Source of the DNA: JAWKVD01 sp041398225
GTDB taxonomy: Bacteria > Pseudomonadota > Alphaproteobacteria > Caulobacterales > Hyphomonadaceae
DNA length: 64,000 nt
Assembly: GCA_041398225.1 (NCBI GenBank)
Contig: JAWKVD010000010.1
Location: 62,001-126,000 of the forward strand
Reading direction: 5' to 3'
This document shows, in pieces, positions 26,493-35,740 of the stretch. The position numbers and the translations under genes are program-made. The stretch's first letter is position 1. Every line of letters begins with the position of its first letter. The notes under the pieces were generated by a model. That model was given only the letters and a program-made list of their open reading frames with translations, was not told the origin of the DNA and did not search any database.

Positions 26493-27284
26493 ATGCCGGG
26501 ACTGACAATCGGACTGATACTCGGCTCCGTTCTTGTTACGGCGACCATCTCGGGTGTTTTCGGAATGGCGGGCGGCCTTATCATGAAGGGCGTGCTGGTC
26601 AGCCTGATGCCGGTCGCCGCCTCAATGGTTCTGCACGGCTTTATTCAGTTAACGTCAAACCTGTCGCGCGCGGTGCTTCTCGCAAGGCACATCGCGTGGC
26701 GAATTGTCGGTCGCTACGCTCTCGGCGCGGCGACGGGCGTCGGCGTGCTGATGGTGCTGGGATGGCGGCCCGGGCAAACCACCGTCTTCTTCCTTCTGGG
26801 GCTGACCGCCTTGGTCGTTCTGGCGCCCCAAAAAGTGATCGCGATGGACGCGAGCCGCCCCTGGCAATCGGAGCTGTCGGGATTCCTCGTCCAGCTCTTC
26901 AATACGCTTGCAGGCGTGGCGGGACCGTTGCTCGACGTGTTCTTCGTCAAGACAGAAATGACGCGTCAAACCGTGGTGGCGACCAAAGCCGCAACCCAAG
27001 TGCTGGCCCATGCCGTAAAGATCGCTTTCTGGGGAGGCGCCATCCTCGCAACAACAGGTGCGGATGTCGGTGAAAGCGGGTTGCCGCCCACCTGGCTTTT
27101 CATCGCCGTTGTCCCACTTTCTCTGGCTGGCACTTGGGCGGGCGGCAAGGCGCTGGATCGCATGTCGGATGTCGGCTTCCGCTCATGGACAAAATGGATC
27201 GTGGCCGGAACCGGTGTGGTCTACCTCGTACGCGGGTTCGCCGCTCTGCTCGCTCCACAGATTGCCGGCCTCGCCGCCCACTAG
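26493..27284 (+). CDS. TauE/SafE-family sulfite/organosulfonate exporter
   Basis: A 263-residue membrane protein with ~8 hydrophobic helices starting at ATG 26493 behind GAGGG. Family features are the two related halves, with GVFGMAGGLIMKGVLVSLMP in the first half (GxxGxGGG-like turn), HGFIQLTSNLSRAVLLARHIAWR after it, and FNTLAGVAGPLLDVFFVKTEMTRQTVVATKA in the second half. Family members export sulfite, sulfoacetate or similar anions. The neighbouring genes give no further clue. Confidence 0.85.
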   Translation: MPGLTIGLILGSVLVTATISGVFGMAGGLIMKGVLVSLMPVAASMVLHGFIQLTSNLSRAVLLARHIAWRIVGRYALGAATGVGVLMVLGWRPGQTTVFFLLGLTALVVLAPQKVIAMDASRPWQSELSGFLVQLFNTLAGVAGPLLDVFFVKTEMTRQTVVATKAATQVLAHAVKIAFWGGAILATTGADVGESGLPPTWLFIAVVPLSLAGTWAGGKALDRMSDVGFRSWTKWIVAGTGVVYLVRGFAALLAPQIAGLAAH

Positions 27285-27289
27285 GAGCC

Positions 27290-27805
27290 CTACTCCACGG
27301 AACAGAAGAGATCGTCTCCGGTGGCCCGGCGCCCTGCTTCGCACCCCGCACCGGAGAAATTCGACACCTCTTCGCCCAACCACTCGCTGCGCGCCTGCAG
27401 TTCCACAAGCGGCGTGTCAGACGTCGCCGGCTCGGTTGTCCAAGAAGGCCAATTCTTGAAAATACAAATGACGGGATCAACGAGGTCTTTCGAACATACC
27501 TGATCACGCAATTTCAGAAGTTCAGCGGCGCCCTCTTTCAAAGACCGGTCGATCCGCAGTGCATCGGGTTCGTCTCCGGCTAGCCCATCCGGGTTCGGCG
27601 CGAGGCGCGCGCCTTCATGAGCCCGCTCAATGATCACCCGCCAACGCCCGGCCTCGATCGCCAACGTAAAGGGATCAATTTCGGCGGCAGGCTCCAAACC
27701 GGGGGCGGCACCCCCTGCCGCGTCGTCAGGCGACGACGGAGCGTCGGTCGAACTGACGCAAGCAGCGAGCACAAACAGGACTGAAATTGCCAGTGCAGTA
27801 CGCAT
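27290..27805 (-). CDS. Predicted small lipoprotein
   Basis: A 171-residue protein starting at ATG 27805. The signal peptide ends in the lipobox LAAC. A linker rich in Pro, Ser and Ala follows, then a helical domain with four Cys (DQVCSKD, VICIFKNW, GAGCEAG, DLFCSVE) that could form two disulphides in the periplasm. The C-terminal Cys-containing end is convergent with the TauE gene, five bases away. No family recognised. Confidence 0.62.
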   Translation of the reverse strand: MRTALAISVLFVLAACVSSTDAPSSPDDAAGGAAPGLEPAAEIDPFTLAIEAGRWRVIIERAHEGARLAPNPDGLAGDEPDALRIDRSLKEGAAELLKLRDQVCSKDLVDPVICIFKNWPSWTTEPATSDTPLVELQARSEWLGEEVSNFSGAGCEAGRRATGDDLFCSVE

Positions 27806-27862
27806 ATCGGCCTCCCGGATCACCCGGAACCTGACGAAGGTCTGTGTCAGGAAGACGGCAAC

Positions 27863-29593
27863 TCACGAAAGCTGATGCTCCGCCAGGCGTGCATATGTGC
27901 CCGCCCGCGCCATAAGCTCGGCGTGCGTACCAGATTCGACGATCCGGCCGTCCTCAACCACATGAATGACGTCTGCTCTCCGAACCGTCGCCAGCCGGTG
28001 CGCGATGATCAACTGCGTGCGCTGGCCAGATAACCCCGCCAAAGCGCCCTGCACTTTCGCTTCACTGTCGGAATCGAGCGCACTTGTGGCTTCGTCCAGA
28101 AGCAACACGGGGGCCCGGGAAAGCAGCGCGCGAGCAAGCGCCACACGCTGGCGTTGTCCGCCGGAAAGATTGCGCCCCCCTTCTCCAGCCATCGCATCGA
28201 AACCAGGCGCTCCATCCAATAGAAAGTCACACGCAGCCGCTCGAGCCGCCTCTTCGATTTCCGCAGCCGAGGCTCCGGGACGTCCAAGCGCGATATTCTC
28301 GCGAATACTGGCGTCAAAGAGGAATGCGTCCTGAGAAACGATTGCGAACTGCCGACGAAGCGAGGCCAGTCGCGCTCTGCGCACGTCGACACCGCCCACC
28401 GACACCTCACCGCTTTCGACGTCATACAGCCGCATAAGCAGATTGAAGATCGTCGACTTCCCCGCGCCAGACGGCCCCACGAATGCAACTGTCTGCCCAC
28501 GGGAAACGCCAAAGGTCAGACCTTTTAGAACAGCCCCGCCGGCCGGATACGCGAAATGAACATCCCGGAAATCGATGTCGCCTCTGGAATCATCGATATC
28601 CACGGCGTCCGGCGCATCCCCAATGCTCGCCGGCGCGTCGATAATTCCATAAAGCCGGTCAGCGGCCGCCAAACCTTCGTTGAGGGCCGAGTTGAGCGTG
28701 CCGAGGGCGCGCACCTCCGGCGAGGCGATGCCGATCGCGCCGACAAATCCGATCAGATCGCCGACGGTCACGTCGCCCTGAATTGCACGCCAGCCGGCGA
28801 AGGCGAACAGTCCAGCCAAGGCGAGTCCGCCCAAGACTTCCAGAAACGGGTCGACGATCGCCTTGTTGCGCAAGATCTTCATGTAGAGGTGCGCGCGTTC
28901 ACGGAACCCGCGCGTTGCACGCTCCTGCTGATACCCCTCGAGGCCAAACGCTTTTACCGTGCGCGCGCCCTGGAAAGCCTCGGACAACAGCGAGGTAAGT
29001 TCGCCCGCCTGCTCTTGCGCGCGACGTGACGTTTTGCGGATCCGTTCGCCCAAACGGACGACCGGCCAGAATGCAATCGGGTAAGCGACCAGCAGCAATA
29101 GCGCCACCTGCCAGTCCAGCAGGAACATCGACACCACCGCAAAAAGGATGGTGAGCGTCGATTTGGCCAAGCTGGTGAAGACCTTGAGCGACGACTCCCG
29201 AAGGAGGTTCATGTCGTTCGAAAACCGAGAGACGAAATCGCCGGATGCCGACGCCTGAAGGCGCGCGAAATCGCCATGAATGAGCTTGCCGAACAGCGCC
29301 GACTGAAGATCAACCAGGCCAGCCTGAATCGCGTGATTGTTGGCCTGCGTCTGGCCATAGAGAGACCCGGACCGGATCACCGCCAACACAATCGTCGCCC
29401 ATGGCGCGATCGTCAGGATTCGCGAATCCAGGGCGCTCATCCAATCTGTCGCGTATTTGAGGGTCGCGATATAACCGGCCGCCGCGGCGGAGGTAACCGC
29501 GGACAGGAGTACGCCGAGCAGCAGCCAGCCCCCATGCGGCGCAAGCCAGTCGCGGAAAAAGCGGATGGATAGGCGCGGCGTCTTCTTGGGCAT
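27863..29593 (-). CDS. MsbA-like ABC exporter (fused permease and ATPase)
   Basis: A 576-residue half-transporter. Six transmembrane helices lie in residues ~15-310. The ATPase domain has Walker A GPSGAGKST, Q-loop VSQDAFLF, signature LSGGQRQRVALARALL, Walker B LLLDEATSALD and H-loop IIAHRL. The permease motif ALNEGLAAADRLYGII at the domain junction is typical of the lipid A/MDR exporter subfamily. The lipid A synthesis genes start only ~3 kb downstream and an MsbA-family gene usually accompanies them, so lipid A flipping is likely. Substrate assignment is by context only. Confidence 0.9.
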   Translation of the reverse strand: MPKKTPRLSIRFFRDWLAPHGGWLLLGVLLSAVTSAAAAGYIATLKYATDWMSALDSRILTIAPWATIVLAVIRSGSLYGQTQANNHAIQAGLVDLQSALFGKLIHGDFARLQASASGDFVSRFSNDMNLLRESSLKVFTSLAKSTLTILFAVVSMFLLDWQVALLLLVAYPIAFWPVVRLGERIRKTSRRAQEQAGELTSLLSEAFQGARTVKAFGLEGYQQERATRGFRERAHLYMKILRNKAIVDPFLEVLGGLALAGLFAFAGWRAIQGDVTVGDLIGFVGAIGIASPEVRALGTLNSALNEGLAAADRLYGIIDAPASIGDAPDAVDIDDSRGDIDFRDVHFAYPAGGAVLKGLTFGVSRGQTVAFVGPSGAGKSTIFNLLMRLYDVESGEVSVGGVDVRRARLASLRRQFAIVSQDAFLFDASIRENIALGRPGASAAEIEEAARAAACDFLLDGAPGFDAMAGEGGRNLSGGQRQRVALARALLSRAPVLLLDEATSALDSDSEAKVQGALAGLSGQRTQLIIAHRLATVRRADVIHVVEDGRIVESGTHAELMARAGTYARLAEHQLS

Positions 29594-29675
29594 CAGTCCG
29601 CCCGGAACAAAAAGCCGAAAGCCGCGCCCCGCGCCCGTCCGGCAGCGGCCGGTTCAGGTTCGGCCGTACGTCGGA

Positions 29676-29933
29676 TCACGCCTTGTGCTCTCGCCCGGTT
29701 TCCGGGTCCAGCAGCTTGTGTGCGTGCAAAATGAAGTAGCGCATCTGCGCGTTGTCGACGGTGCGTTGCGCCGCCGCCTTCCAAGCGTCGTATGCCGCCG
29801 AGTAGTTTGGAAAGGCGCCGACGAAATCGATCGCCTTGAGATCCTTGAACTGGATGCCCGAGACATCCAGAAGTTCACCGCCAATAACGAGGTGCAGAAG
29901 CTGCGCGTTCGGGTCGACGGAATCGTGGGGCAT
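29676..29933 (-). CDS. DUF4170 protein
   Basis: An 85-residue soluble protein matching the small alphaproteobacterial DUF4170 family (LHLVIGGELLDVSG, FPNYSAAYDAWKAAAQRTVDNAQMRYFILHAHKLLDP). Function is unknown. In many alphaproteobacteria it sits between pmbA/phosphatase genes and the DUF374-waaA-lpxK genes, which is close to the arrangement here. Confidence 0.85.
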   Translation of the reverse strand: MPHDSVDPNAQLLHLVIGGELLDVSGIQFKDLKAIDFVGAFPNYSAAYDAWKAAAQRTVDNAQMRYFILHAHKLLDPETGREHKA

Positions 29934-30007
29934 GTTCGTCCTCCTGTCCGTCGCGACACGTAGCAGGGAGCTTCCGCCTGCGCCAGTCGCTGTTATGCGG
30001 CTCCCCC

Positions 30008-31351
30008 TCAGAGGCCCGCCAGTGACATCCCGTCAATCAACAAGCTTGGCGCATTGCCCGCCCCCCGGATTTCCAGATCAGAGCCGGGCGCCAGTCGACG
30101 GAACATCCCCGGCAGGTCACCCGCGATGGTAACCTCCGAAACCGGGAACGCTCGTTGACCATCTTCAAACCAGAAACCAGAAACACCGACGGAATAGTCG
30201 CCCGTATTTGGGTTAAGCGACGGCCCGAACATATCGGTCACCAGGAGGCCCTTGCCCGCCTCCGCCATCAATCCCTCGAGCGACTTCTCTCCCGGTTCGA
30301 TCGTTATGTTGGACGTGGTGATCCCCGGCGGATCGCCGAATCCGTAGGACGCAAAACCGTTCGGCTTCAGCCCCAGCTGGCGCGCCGCCGGCCCATTCAA
30401 CAGCCACTGCGTCAACACGCCGTCGTCGATCAGCGCTTTGCGGGACACCGGCCTGCCCTCGCCGTCGAATGAGCGCGACCCGAAGCCGCGCGGCTTCAAT
30501 GGATCGTCGACAATATTGACGCCCTTGGCGAAAATCTGCTCGCCCATCTTTTCCCGCAAGAATGACACGCCCCGCGCGACGGCCGGCCCAGAAATGGCGC
30601 CAATGAACGCCCCCAGAAGACGGCTGGCGAGGCGGTTCTCATAGATCACCGGTATCGATCCGGAATCGAGCTTTCGCGGCGCCAGTCGAGCGACCGCTCG
30701 CTCGCCGGCGACCCGCCCAATCTCGTCCGCCGCCTTCATCGCCGCCTTGCGGCGCGCCGACCATGACTCGTAGTCGCGCTCCATCGCACCGTCCCGTTCG
30801 GCAATGGCGACCGCGTAGACATTGGCGCTGCCGCCACGAATCGAAGCGGAAAAGCCGTTCGAGGCCGCAACCCAGGTCTGGCCATTGCTCCAGGACGCCC
30901 CAGCCTGTGCGACCTGCTTAACGCCGGCCACCGCAAGCGCGGCCGCTTCGGCGTCGCGCGCTCGGTCCTCCAACCCACCGGCATCCGGGGTGTCGTCACA
31001 ATCGAGATCGAGATCGATCACAGAGGTTGTCAGCTCATCGCTCGAAGCGATCCCGCAATAGCGGTCCTCCGGGGCGAGGCGAGCCATGTCGACCACACGT
31101 TCACAAAGCGCCCGGATGGCGGACGGAGTGAAATCGCTGCCGGAGACATGGGCCTGTCTCTGACCGACTAGCGCACGTAAGGAGATCCCTCGCGACTCCT
31201 CGCGCTCGACAGCCTCGAGCTCGCCGTTGCGGACTTCGACCGACAAGCTGTGGCCTGTGGATATTCGAGCGTCCGCTGCGTCAGCGCCAGCCTTGACGGT
31301 TGCAGCAATGAGGTCGGCCAGAAGGTTCTGGTAATCAGGGGTGTCGGACAT
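30008..31351 (-). CDS. pmbA: TldD/PmbA-family metalloprotease
   Basis: A 447-residue protein of the TldD/PmbA family. Features include the N-terminal SGHSLSVEVRNGELEAVEREESRGISLRAL segment (here abbreviated from start ~30), FASYGFGDPPGITTSNITIEPGE, and the C-terminal DMFGPSLNPNTGDYSVGVSGFWFEDG. TldD and PmbA/TldE form a heterodimer that processes peptides such as microcin precursors. The lack of the TldD HExxH motif in what I read supports the PmbA/TldE branch. It belongs to the minus-strand set around the lipid A genes. Confidence 0.87.
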   Translation of the reverse strand: MSDTPDYQNLLADLIAATVKAGADAADARISTGHSLSVEVRNGELEAVEREESRGISLRALVGQRQAHVSGSDFTPSAIRALCERVVDMARLAPEDRYCGIASSDELTTSVIDLDLDCDDTPDAGGLEDRARDAEAAALAVAGVKQVAQAGASWSNGQTWVAASNGFSASIRGGSANVYAVAIAERDGAMERDYESWSARRKAAMKAADEIGRVAGERAVARLAPRKLDSGSIPVIYENRLASRLLGAFIGAISGPAVARGVSFLREKMGEQIFAKGVNIVDDPLKPRGFGSRSFDGEGRPVSRKALIDDGVLTQWLLNGPAARQLGLKPNGFASYGFGDPPGITTSNITIEPGEKSLEGLMAEAGKGLLVTDMFGPSLNPNTGDYSVGVSGFWFEDGQRAFPVSEVTIAGDLPGMFRRLAPGSDLEIRGAGNAPSLLIDGMSLAGL

Positions 31352-31371
31352 TGCCCCTTATCCCGAACGAA

Positions 31372-31399
31372 CATGGCGTCGGCAAGCGCCGACGCCATG
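31372..31399. terminator. 12-base stem-loop between the small membrane protein gene and pmbA
   Basis: A perfect inverted repeat CATGGCGTCGGC / GCCGACGCCATG with loop AAGC. There is no T-run on either strand, so it may be an mRNA-stabilising or attenuating hairpin rather than a true terminator. It lies 21 bases upstream of the pmbA start. Confidence 0.5.
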
Positions 31400-31444
31400 C
31401 AAGAAACAACGAGTTTCGAATATCCCGCCTTCCCGTGGCGGGAC

Positions 31445-31732
31445 CTACTTCGCGCGACCGTCAGGCAGCCGGTCGTTGATGTCGTCCCGAATGTCCAGGA
31501 ACGTGACCAGCAACCCGCAGATGATCGTTGAAATGAACCAGCCGCTGAGAAGGCCCACCACGATCGCCATCGCCGCCTCACCCGAAGGATTCAGCGTGTT
31601 TCCCGTGAGGTCATGGAAGACCGTGTTCACGTCATCGCGACGAAGATAGGACCCAAAGGTGTAGAGCGCGATGATCGCAAAGTAGGCGATGTAGACGATC
31701 GTCCGAAAACTATTGATGATGAAGACCTTCAT
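31445..31732 (-). CDS. Small two-helix membrane protein
   Basis: A 95-residue protein with hydrophobic helices at ~10-28 (IVYIAYFAIIALYTFGSYL) and ~54-80 (AMAIVVGLLSGWFISTIICGLLVTFL), separated by a short charged loop and followed by the acidic-basic tail DIRDDINDRLPDGR. Not recognised. It precedes pmbA on the same strand. Confidence 0.62.
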   Translation of the reverse strand: MKVFIINSFRTIVYIAYFAIIALYTFGSYLRRDDVNTVFHDLTGNTLNPSGEAAMAIVVGLLSGWFISTIICGLLVTFLDIRDDINDRLPDGRAK

Positions 31733-31835
31733 GAGGGCACCCCTCCTCTGACCATGTCATCTGTTGTTTTAGCCGTTCGAGCCGCAAGTGGCGATAGATT
31801 TCTCCTTGCAACCTCGAGTGGAAAACGTTCTTGCG

Positions 31836-32504
31836 CTATTCGCGCATCAGTAGATCATCCACGTTCACCTTGCCTTTCCGCTTGGCAAGGAACGTGCGCT
31901 TGATTGCTTTGGGGTCGTAATCCTGCTCGACCCACTCGGAAAATGAGAGCCCTTTCGGCGCTCCACGCGCCAGGTAGGTCTCAAAAACGAAATCCAGCAC
32001 CCCCGTCTTGCCCTGTTTCACGTGCAAGTACTTGCGGGAGAGCTGTTCCACCGCCCGATCAATCGGAAGATTCTGCCGGAAATGCATATAGAGGACGCTC
32101 ATGACGCCGGCGCGATCAGCGCCTGATTTGCAGTGCATGAGCGCCGGGTAGGCGATCCGTTCAAAAAGATCCCGCGCGCCGAAAATGGCCTCACGCGACG
32201 GCGCCTCCCTGGAAAACACCTGAAAATCGACCAGCTCGATACCGTGACGCTCGCAGGCTTCCCTTTCCAGCAAGTAATATCCGCGCGGACTCTCCCCCCG
32301 CAGATTGAGGATGGTTTTGAGGCCTAACTCACGGGCGTACCGGGCGATGTGCTCCGGCGAGGGCTGGTTCGCGCGCCACATCTCCGGCGATATCTGATGC
32401 AGGTTCCGGAAGCGCGCCCGCAGGAAGCCGTGATCGCCCCATATCAGTTCGTAACGTGCACGCTTTCGGCCGCTGGAAGTGGACAGGTCGATCGCTTCGG
32501 CCAT
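31836..32504 (-). CDS. Tyrosine/dual-specificity protein phosphatase
   Basis: A 222-residue phosphatase with the CX5R active-site loop HCKSGADRAG, preceded by TILNLRGESP and a general-acid region near FQVFSREAPS. The ARGLK/NLRGE context resembles prokaryotic PTP-like proteins linked to lipid A or polyphosphate/inositol substrates. It is divergent from the DUF374-waaA-lpxK operon, whose start is 150 bases away. Substrate unknown. Confidence 0.83.
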   Translation of the reverse strand: MAEAIDLSTSSGRKRARYELIWGDHGFLRARFRNLHQISPEMWRANQPSPEHIARYARELGLKTILNLRGESPRGYYLLEREACERHGIELVDFQVFSREAPSREAIFGARDLFERIAYPALMHCKSGADRAGVMSVLYMHFRQNLPIDRAVEQLSRKYLHVKQGKTGVLDFVFETYLARGAPKGLSFSEWVEQDYDPKAIKRTFLAKRKGKVNVDDLLMRE

Positions 32505-32653
32505 GTTCGCCAGGTAACCTCCGGGTGTTCGCCGCCACGGGCGAAATCAGGCAGGAAGCATGTCGCGACCGAATACGCAATTTTCAATGGCGGATTGCGC
32601 CACACAGCAGCCGCGGCACTGGCGGTCCGACCGCTTGGGAGTATAAGCGCGGC

Positions 32654-33457
32654 ATGTTCAAGCGCCTCGCGAGGTCGCCGCTGATTCCCTACGTGCTTGG
32701 CACCGGAATTTGGGCGTACATGTCGATTCTCTGCCATACCCTGCGCTGGAAGGTCGAAGGGGCCGACATCGCGCGCGAGCTCTGGCGCCAAGACGGCGCG
32801 TTTATCATGGCCGCGTGGCATTCGCGTATCTTCATCATGCCCGTGATCCACCTCAAGCTCAGCAAAAAATGGGGGCCACGCCCCTTCCCGATTTCGCTGA
32901 TGGTGTCGGCCTCCCGTGATGGCGAATTCACAAACCGGGCTTCTCGGTTGCTAGGGCTCCACGTCGTGCGCGGCTCCGCTAAGGCGCCTGGCAAGACGAA
33001 AGACAAGCGCGGGTTCCTGGGCGCAAAAGAAGCGATGCAAGCCATGAAGAAAGGCTCTGCGCTTTGCCTGACCGTCGATGGACCGCGGGGGCCCCGAGAA
33101 CAAGTCGGCGTCGGTTCCATCAAGCTGGCTCAGCAAATGAACGCCCCCATTCTTATCTACGGGCTGTCGGCCGGCGGGAAACGGATCGACTCTTGGGATC
33201 GACAACTTGTGTCGCCGCCCTTCGCCAAGGGCGCGGTCGTATTTGCCGGACCGATTCAGGCCAGTAAGGAGATGGACACAGAGGAACTACGCCAACGCGT
33301 CGAGCACGAGCTGCGCAAAGCAACCGCTCGGGCAGATGAATTGGCCGGGCTGGGGCCCGATTCTGTTTCGGCTTCTGAAGTCGGCGCCCAATCCCCCGAC
33401 GCAGCCCCAACGGACCTTCCCCCAACGAACACGGCCCCCCGGCAGGTTCGTCCGTGA
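32654..33457 (+). CDS. DUF374 lysophospholipid/lipid A-associated acyltransferase
   Basis: A 267-residue membrane-associated protein starting at ATG 32654; the open frame further upstream overlaps the divergent phosphatase start and is not used. Features are an N-terminal hydrophobic helix, MAAWHSRIFIMPVIHL (active-site His), SASRDGEFTNRAS and LTVDGPRGPRE, as in DUF374 proteins of the LPLAT superfamily. The C-terminal ~45 residues are Pro/Ala/Thr-rich and probably disordered. The GTG of waaA overlaps its stop, so it begins the lipid A operon. It presumably acylates a lipid A or phospholipid precursor. Confidence 0.86.
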   Translation: MFKRLARSPLIPYVLGTGIWAYMSILCHTLRWKVEGADIARELWRQDGAFIMAAWHSRIFIMPVIHLKLSKKWGPRPFPISLMVSASRDGEFTNRASRLLGLHVVRGSAKAPGKTKDKRGFLGAKEAMQAMKKGSALCLTVDGPRGPREQVGVGSIKLAQQMNAPILIYGLSAGGKRIDSWDRQLVSPPFAKGAVVFAGPIQASKEMDTEELRQRVEHELRKATARADELAGLGPDSVSASEVGAQSPDAAPTDLPPTNTAPRQVRP

Positions 33458-34737
33458 CGGTTTCGCTCGCTCTCTATCGCATTGGAACCGGGCTGCTTGA
33501 GCCTGTTGCGCCGCTCGTTCTGGCCGATCGCATGCGCAAGGGAAAAGAGCGCAAGGAGCGGTTGAGCGAACGCCTCGGGCGCACCCAGATCGAACGACCT
33601 GCTTCGCCGCTGATTTGGATGCACGGCGCCAGCGTTGGGGAATCTCGTTTGCTCGCCGACATACTGAAACTTGTGCGCAAGCGCCGACTGGGCTTGAACG
33701 CGGTCCTGACCACGCAAACGCTTACGTCGGCCGACATGATCACAGGGCTACAGATGCCCGGCGCGATCCATCAAATGGCGCCGGTAGATGCGCCAGGAGC
33801 CGTGTCCCGCTTTCTGGACCATTGGAAACCAGACGCCGCAGTCTTCGCCGAAGGGGAAATCTGGCCAAACATGCTCGCTGGTCTGCGAAGGACGGCCACA
33901 CCCGCTGCACTGATCAATGCACGCATGACGGCCTCGTCGCTGTCAGGATGGCGCAAACGGCGAGAGTCGGCGCAAGAACTGTTTGGAACATTTCGCTTCA
34001 TTGGAGCCGCCGATGTAACGACAGCAGACGAACTTGGCGACTTGCTTAAGCGGCGCATAGACACGGTCGGCAACCTGAAGCAAGCGATGCCGATCACCCC
34101 GTCTCATGCAACCAAAGTTGCGGACTGGAGAGCTGACGCCCGACTGGTTCTGCTGGCTGCTTCAACTCATGAAGGCGAAGACGAGATAGCCTTGGACGCC
34201 TTCGCCCGGGTTCGTCATCGAGCGCCGGAGGCGTTGCTCGTAGTCGCGCCTCGCCACCCCGAACGCGGCGAAGCCATCTGCGGCAAGGTTCAGGATCGAG
34301 GGCTCTCCTACCAATTGCGTTCACAGGACCGCAAAGCGCCGTCGCCCGGCACAGCCGTTCTGGTGGCCGACACCATGGGCGAAATGGGGTTCTGGTATGA
34401 ACTGGCGGACGCCGTGATGCTCGGCGGCGCCAACCGCGAGGACGTCGGCGGTCACAACCCGTTCGAGCCCGTTCAACTCGGAAAGCGGGTATGGACCGGT
34501 CATTTCGGCTATAACTTTCGACGGGCGCTGGATGATCTCGCCGCACTGGGCGCCGTTGTATTTGGCGATTCCCCGGAAAGCCTCGCCGAATTCTGGGCAA
34601 GCGCGATAGCCAACCCCGCCGCGGCTGAAATACGGAGCGAAGCGGTCGAGGCCTACTTCGCGAAGGCGCGGGCGCCGCTCGACACGACGCTTGATGCTAT
34701 TCTCGATCTTCTGCCGGAAGATCCATCCGATGCATGA
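33454..34737 (+). CDS. waaA: 3-deoxy-D-manno-octulosonic acid (Kdo) transferase
   Basis: A 427-residue glycosyltransferase (GT30) that adds Kdo to the lipid IVA precursor at the inner membrane. An N-terminal membrane anchor is followed by WMHGASVGESRLLADI (acceptor site with the catalytic Glu), FAEGEIWPNML, LINARMTASS, and the C-terminal nucleotide-sugar domain with APRHPERGE and DTMGEMGFWYELADAVMLGG...HNPFEP. The start is GTG 33454, overlapping the DUF374 stop. The lpxK start overlaps its own stop by eight bases. Confidence 0.94.
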   Translation: MTVSLALYRIGTGLLEPVAPLVLADRMRKGKERKERLSERLGRTQIERPASPLIWMHGASVGESRLLADILKLVRKRRLGLNAVLTTQTLTSADMITGLQMPGAIHQMAPVDAPGAVSRFLDHWKPDAAVFAEGEIWPNMLAGLRRTATPAALINARMTASSLSGWRKRRESAQELFGTFRFIGAADVTTADELGDLLKRRIDTVGNLKQAMPITPSHATKVADWRADARLVLLAASTHEGEDEIALDAFARVRHRAPEALLVVAPRHPERGEAICGKVQDRGLSYQLRSQDRKAPSPGTAVLVADTMGEMGFWYELADAVMLGGANREDVGGHNPFEPVQLGKRVWTGHFGYNFRRALDDLAALGAVVFGDSPESLAEFWASAIANPAAAEIRSEAVEAYFAKARAPLDTTLDAILDLLPEDPSDA

Positions 34738-35740
34738 ACCAGCTTTCTGGCGCGAGAAGGATCTGCGTTCACGCGCCTCTGCTCCCCTTACCCGCCTGCT
34801 GCTGACGCCAGTAGCTGCGCTGTATTCTCACCTCGGGGCGCGACGGATCGCAACAGCACGCCCTTACGACGCAGGACTGCCTGTCATATGCGTGGGGAAT
34901 CTCACGCTAGGCGGTGCTGGAAAGACGCCTGTCTCAGAGGCCTTGCGTGAACGCATAACATCCTTGGGCAAACGGGCTGCGACCCTTTCGAGAGGGTACA
35001 AGGGGCAGATGGAAGGCCCCCTAGGCGTCGCCCCGAATAGTCACACCGCGACGCAAGTCGGCGATGAGCCGCTTATGCTGGCCCAACGCGGCGAAGCCTG
35101 GATATCGAAAGACCGTGTAGCGGGCGCCGACGCCATGAAGGCCGCCGGTGTGGAAGTGGTGGTGATGGATGACGGACATCAAAACCCAACACTCAAGAAG
35201 ACCCTCTCCATCGTGGTGGTCGACGCCAACGATCCGTTCGGCAACGGCCTGATTTTTCCCAAGGGTCCCTTGCGTGAACCCGTCGCGCGCGGCCTGGCGC
35301 GCGCAGACGCCGTTGTCCTGATGGGTGACGATCGTCTGCCGGAGGAACTGCGCAACTGGGATGGACCGGTTCTGAGAGCGACGCTTACGCCCATTGCATC
35401 AACGCCCCCTGGTATCTATGTCGCGTTCGCCGGGATCGGACGTCCGGAACGGTTCTTTGACTCGTTGCGCGCGACTGAAGGCGTCGAATTGGCCGACGCC
35501 ATACCATTTGCGGACCATCACATGTTCAGCGATCAGGATGTTCAGTATCTTGACCGGCTCGCCGCAATGCGAGGGGCTCGGCTGATCACGACTGAAAAGG
35601 ACCTGATGCGCTTGTCGCCTGAAGTGCGGACACGTGTCTCTGCGTCACCCGTAGCCGCGCGGTTCGCGCAACCCGAGCATCTGGACAGACTTCTGGAAAA
35701 CGCGCTCCACATCGCCCGCGAAGAAGCATCGAAGAAATGA
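34730..35740 (+). CDS. lpxK: Tetraacyldisaccharide 4'-kinase
   Basis: A 336-residue kinase that phosphorylates the 4' position of the lipid A disaccharide. The start is ATG 34730 (MHEPAFWRE), matching the usual LpxK N-terminus; the frame open from 34691 only adds residues overlapping waaA. Key motifs are VGNLTLGGAGKTPV (P-loop), LSRGYKG, VGDEPLMLA and VVVMDDGHQN. The 4-base ATGA overlap with the next gene (35737) indicates one operon. Confidence 0.94.
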   Translation: MHEPAFWREKDLRSRASAPLTRLLLTPVAALYSHLGARRIATARPYDAGLPVICVGNLTLGGAGKTPVSEALRERITSLGKRAATLSRGYKGQMEGPLGVAPNSHTATQVGDEPLMLAQRGEAWISKDRVAGADAMKAAGVEVVVMDDGHQNPTLKKTLSIVVVDANDPFGNGLIFPKGPLREPVARGLARADAVVLMGDDRLPEELRNWDGPVLRATLTPIASTPPGIYVAFAGIGRPERFFDSLRATEGVELADAIPFADHHMFSDQDVQYLDRLAAMRGARLITTEKDLMRLSPEVRTRVSASPVAARFAQPEHLDRLLENALHIAREEASKK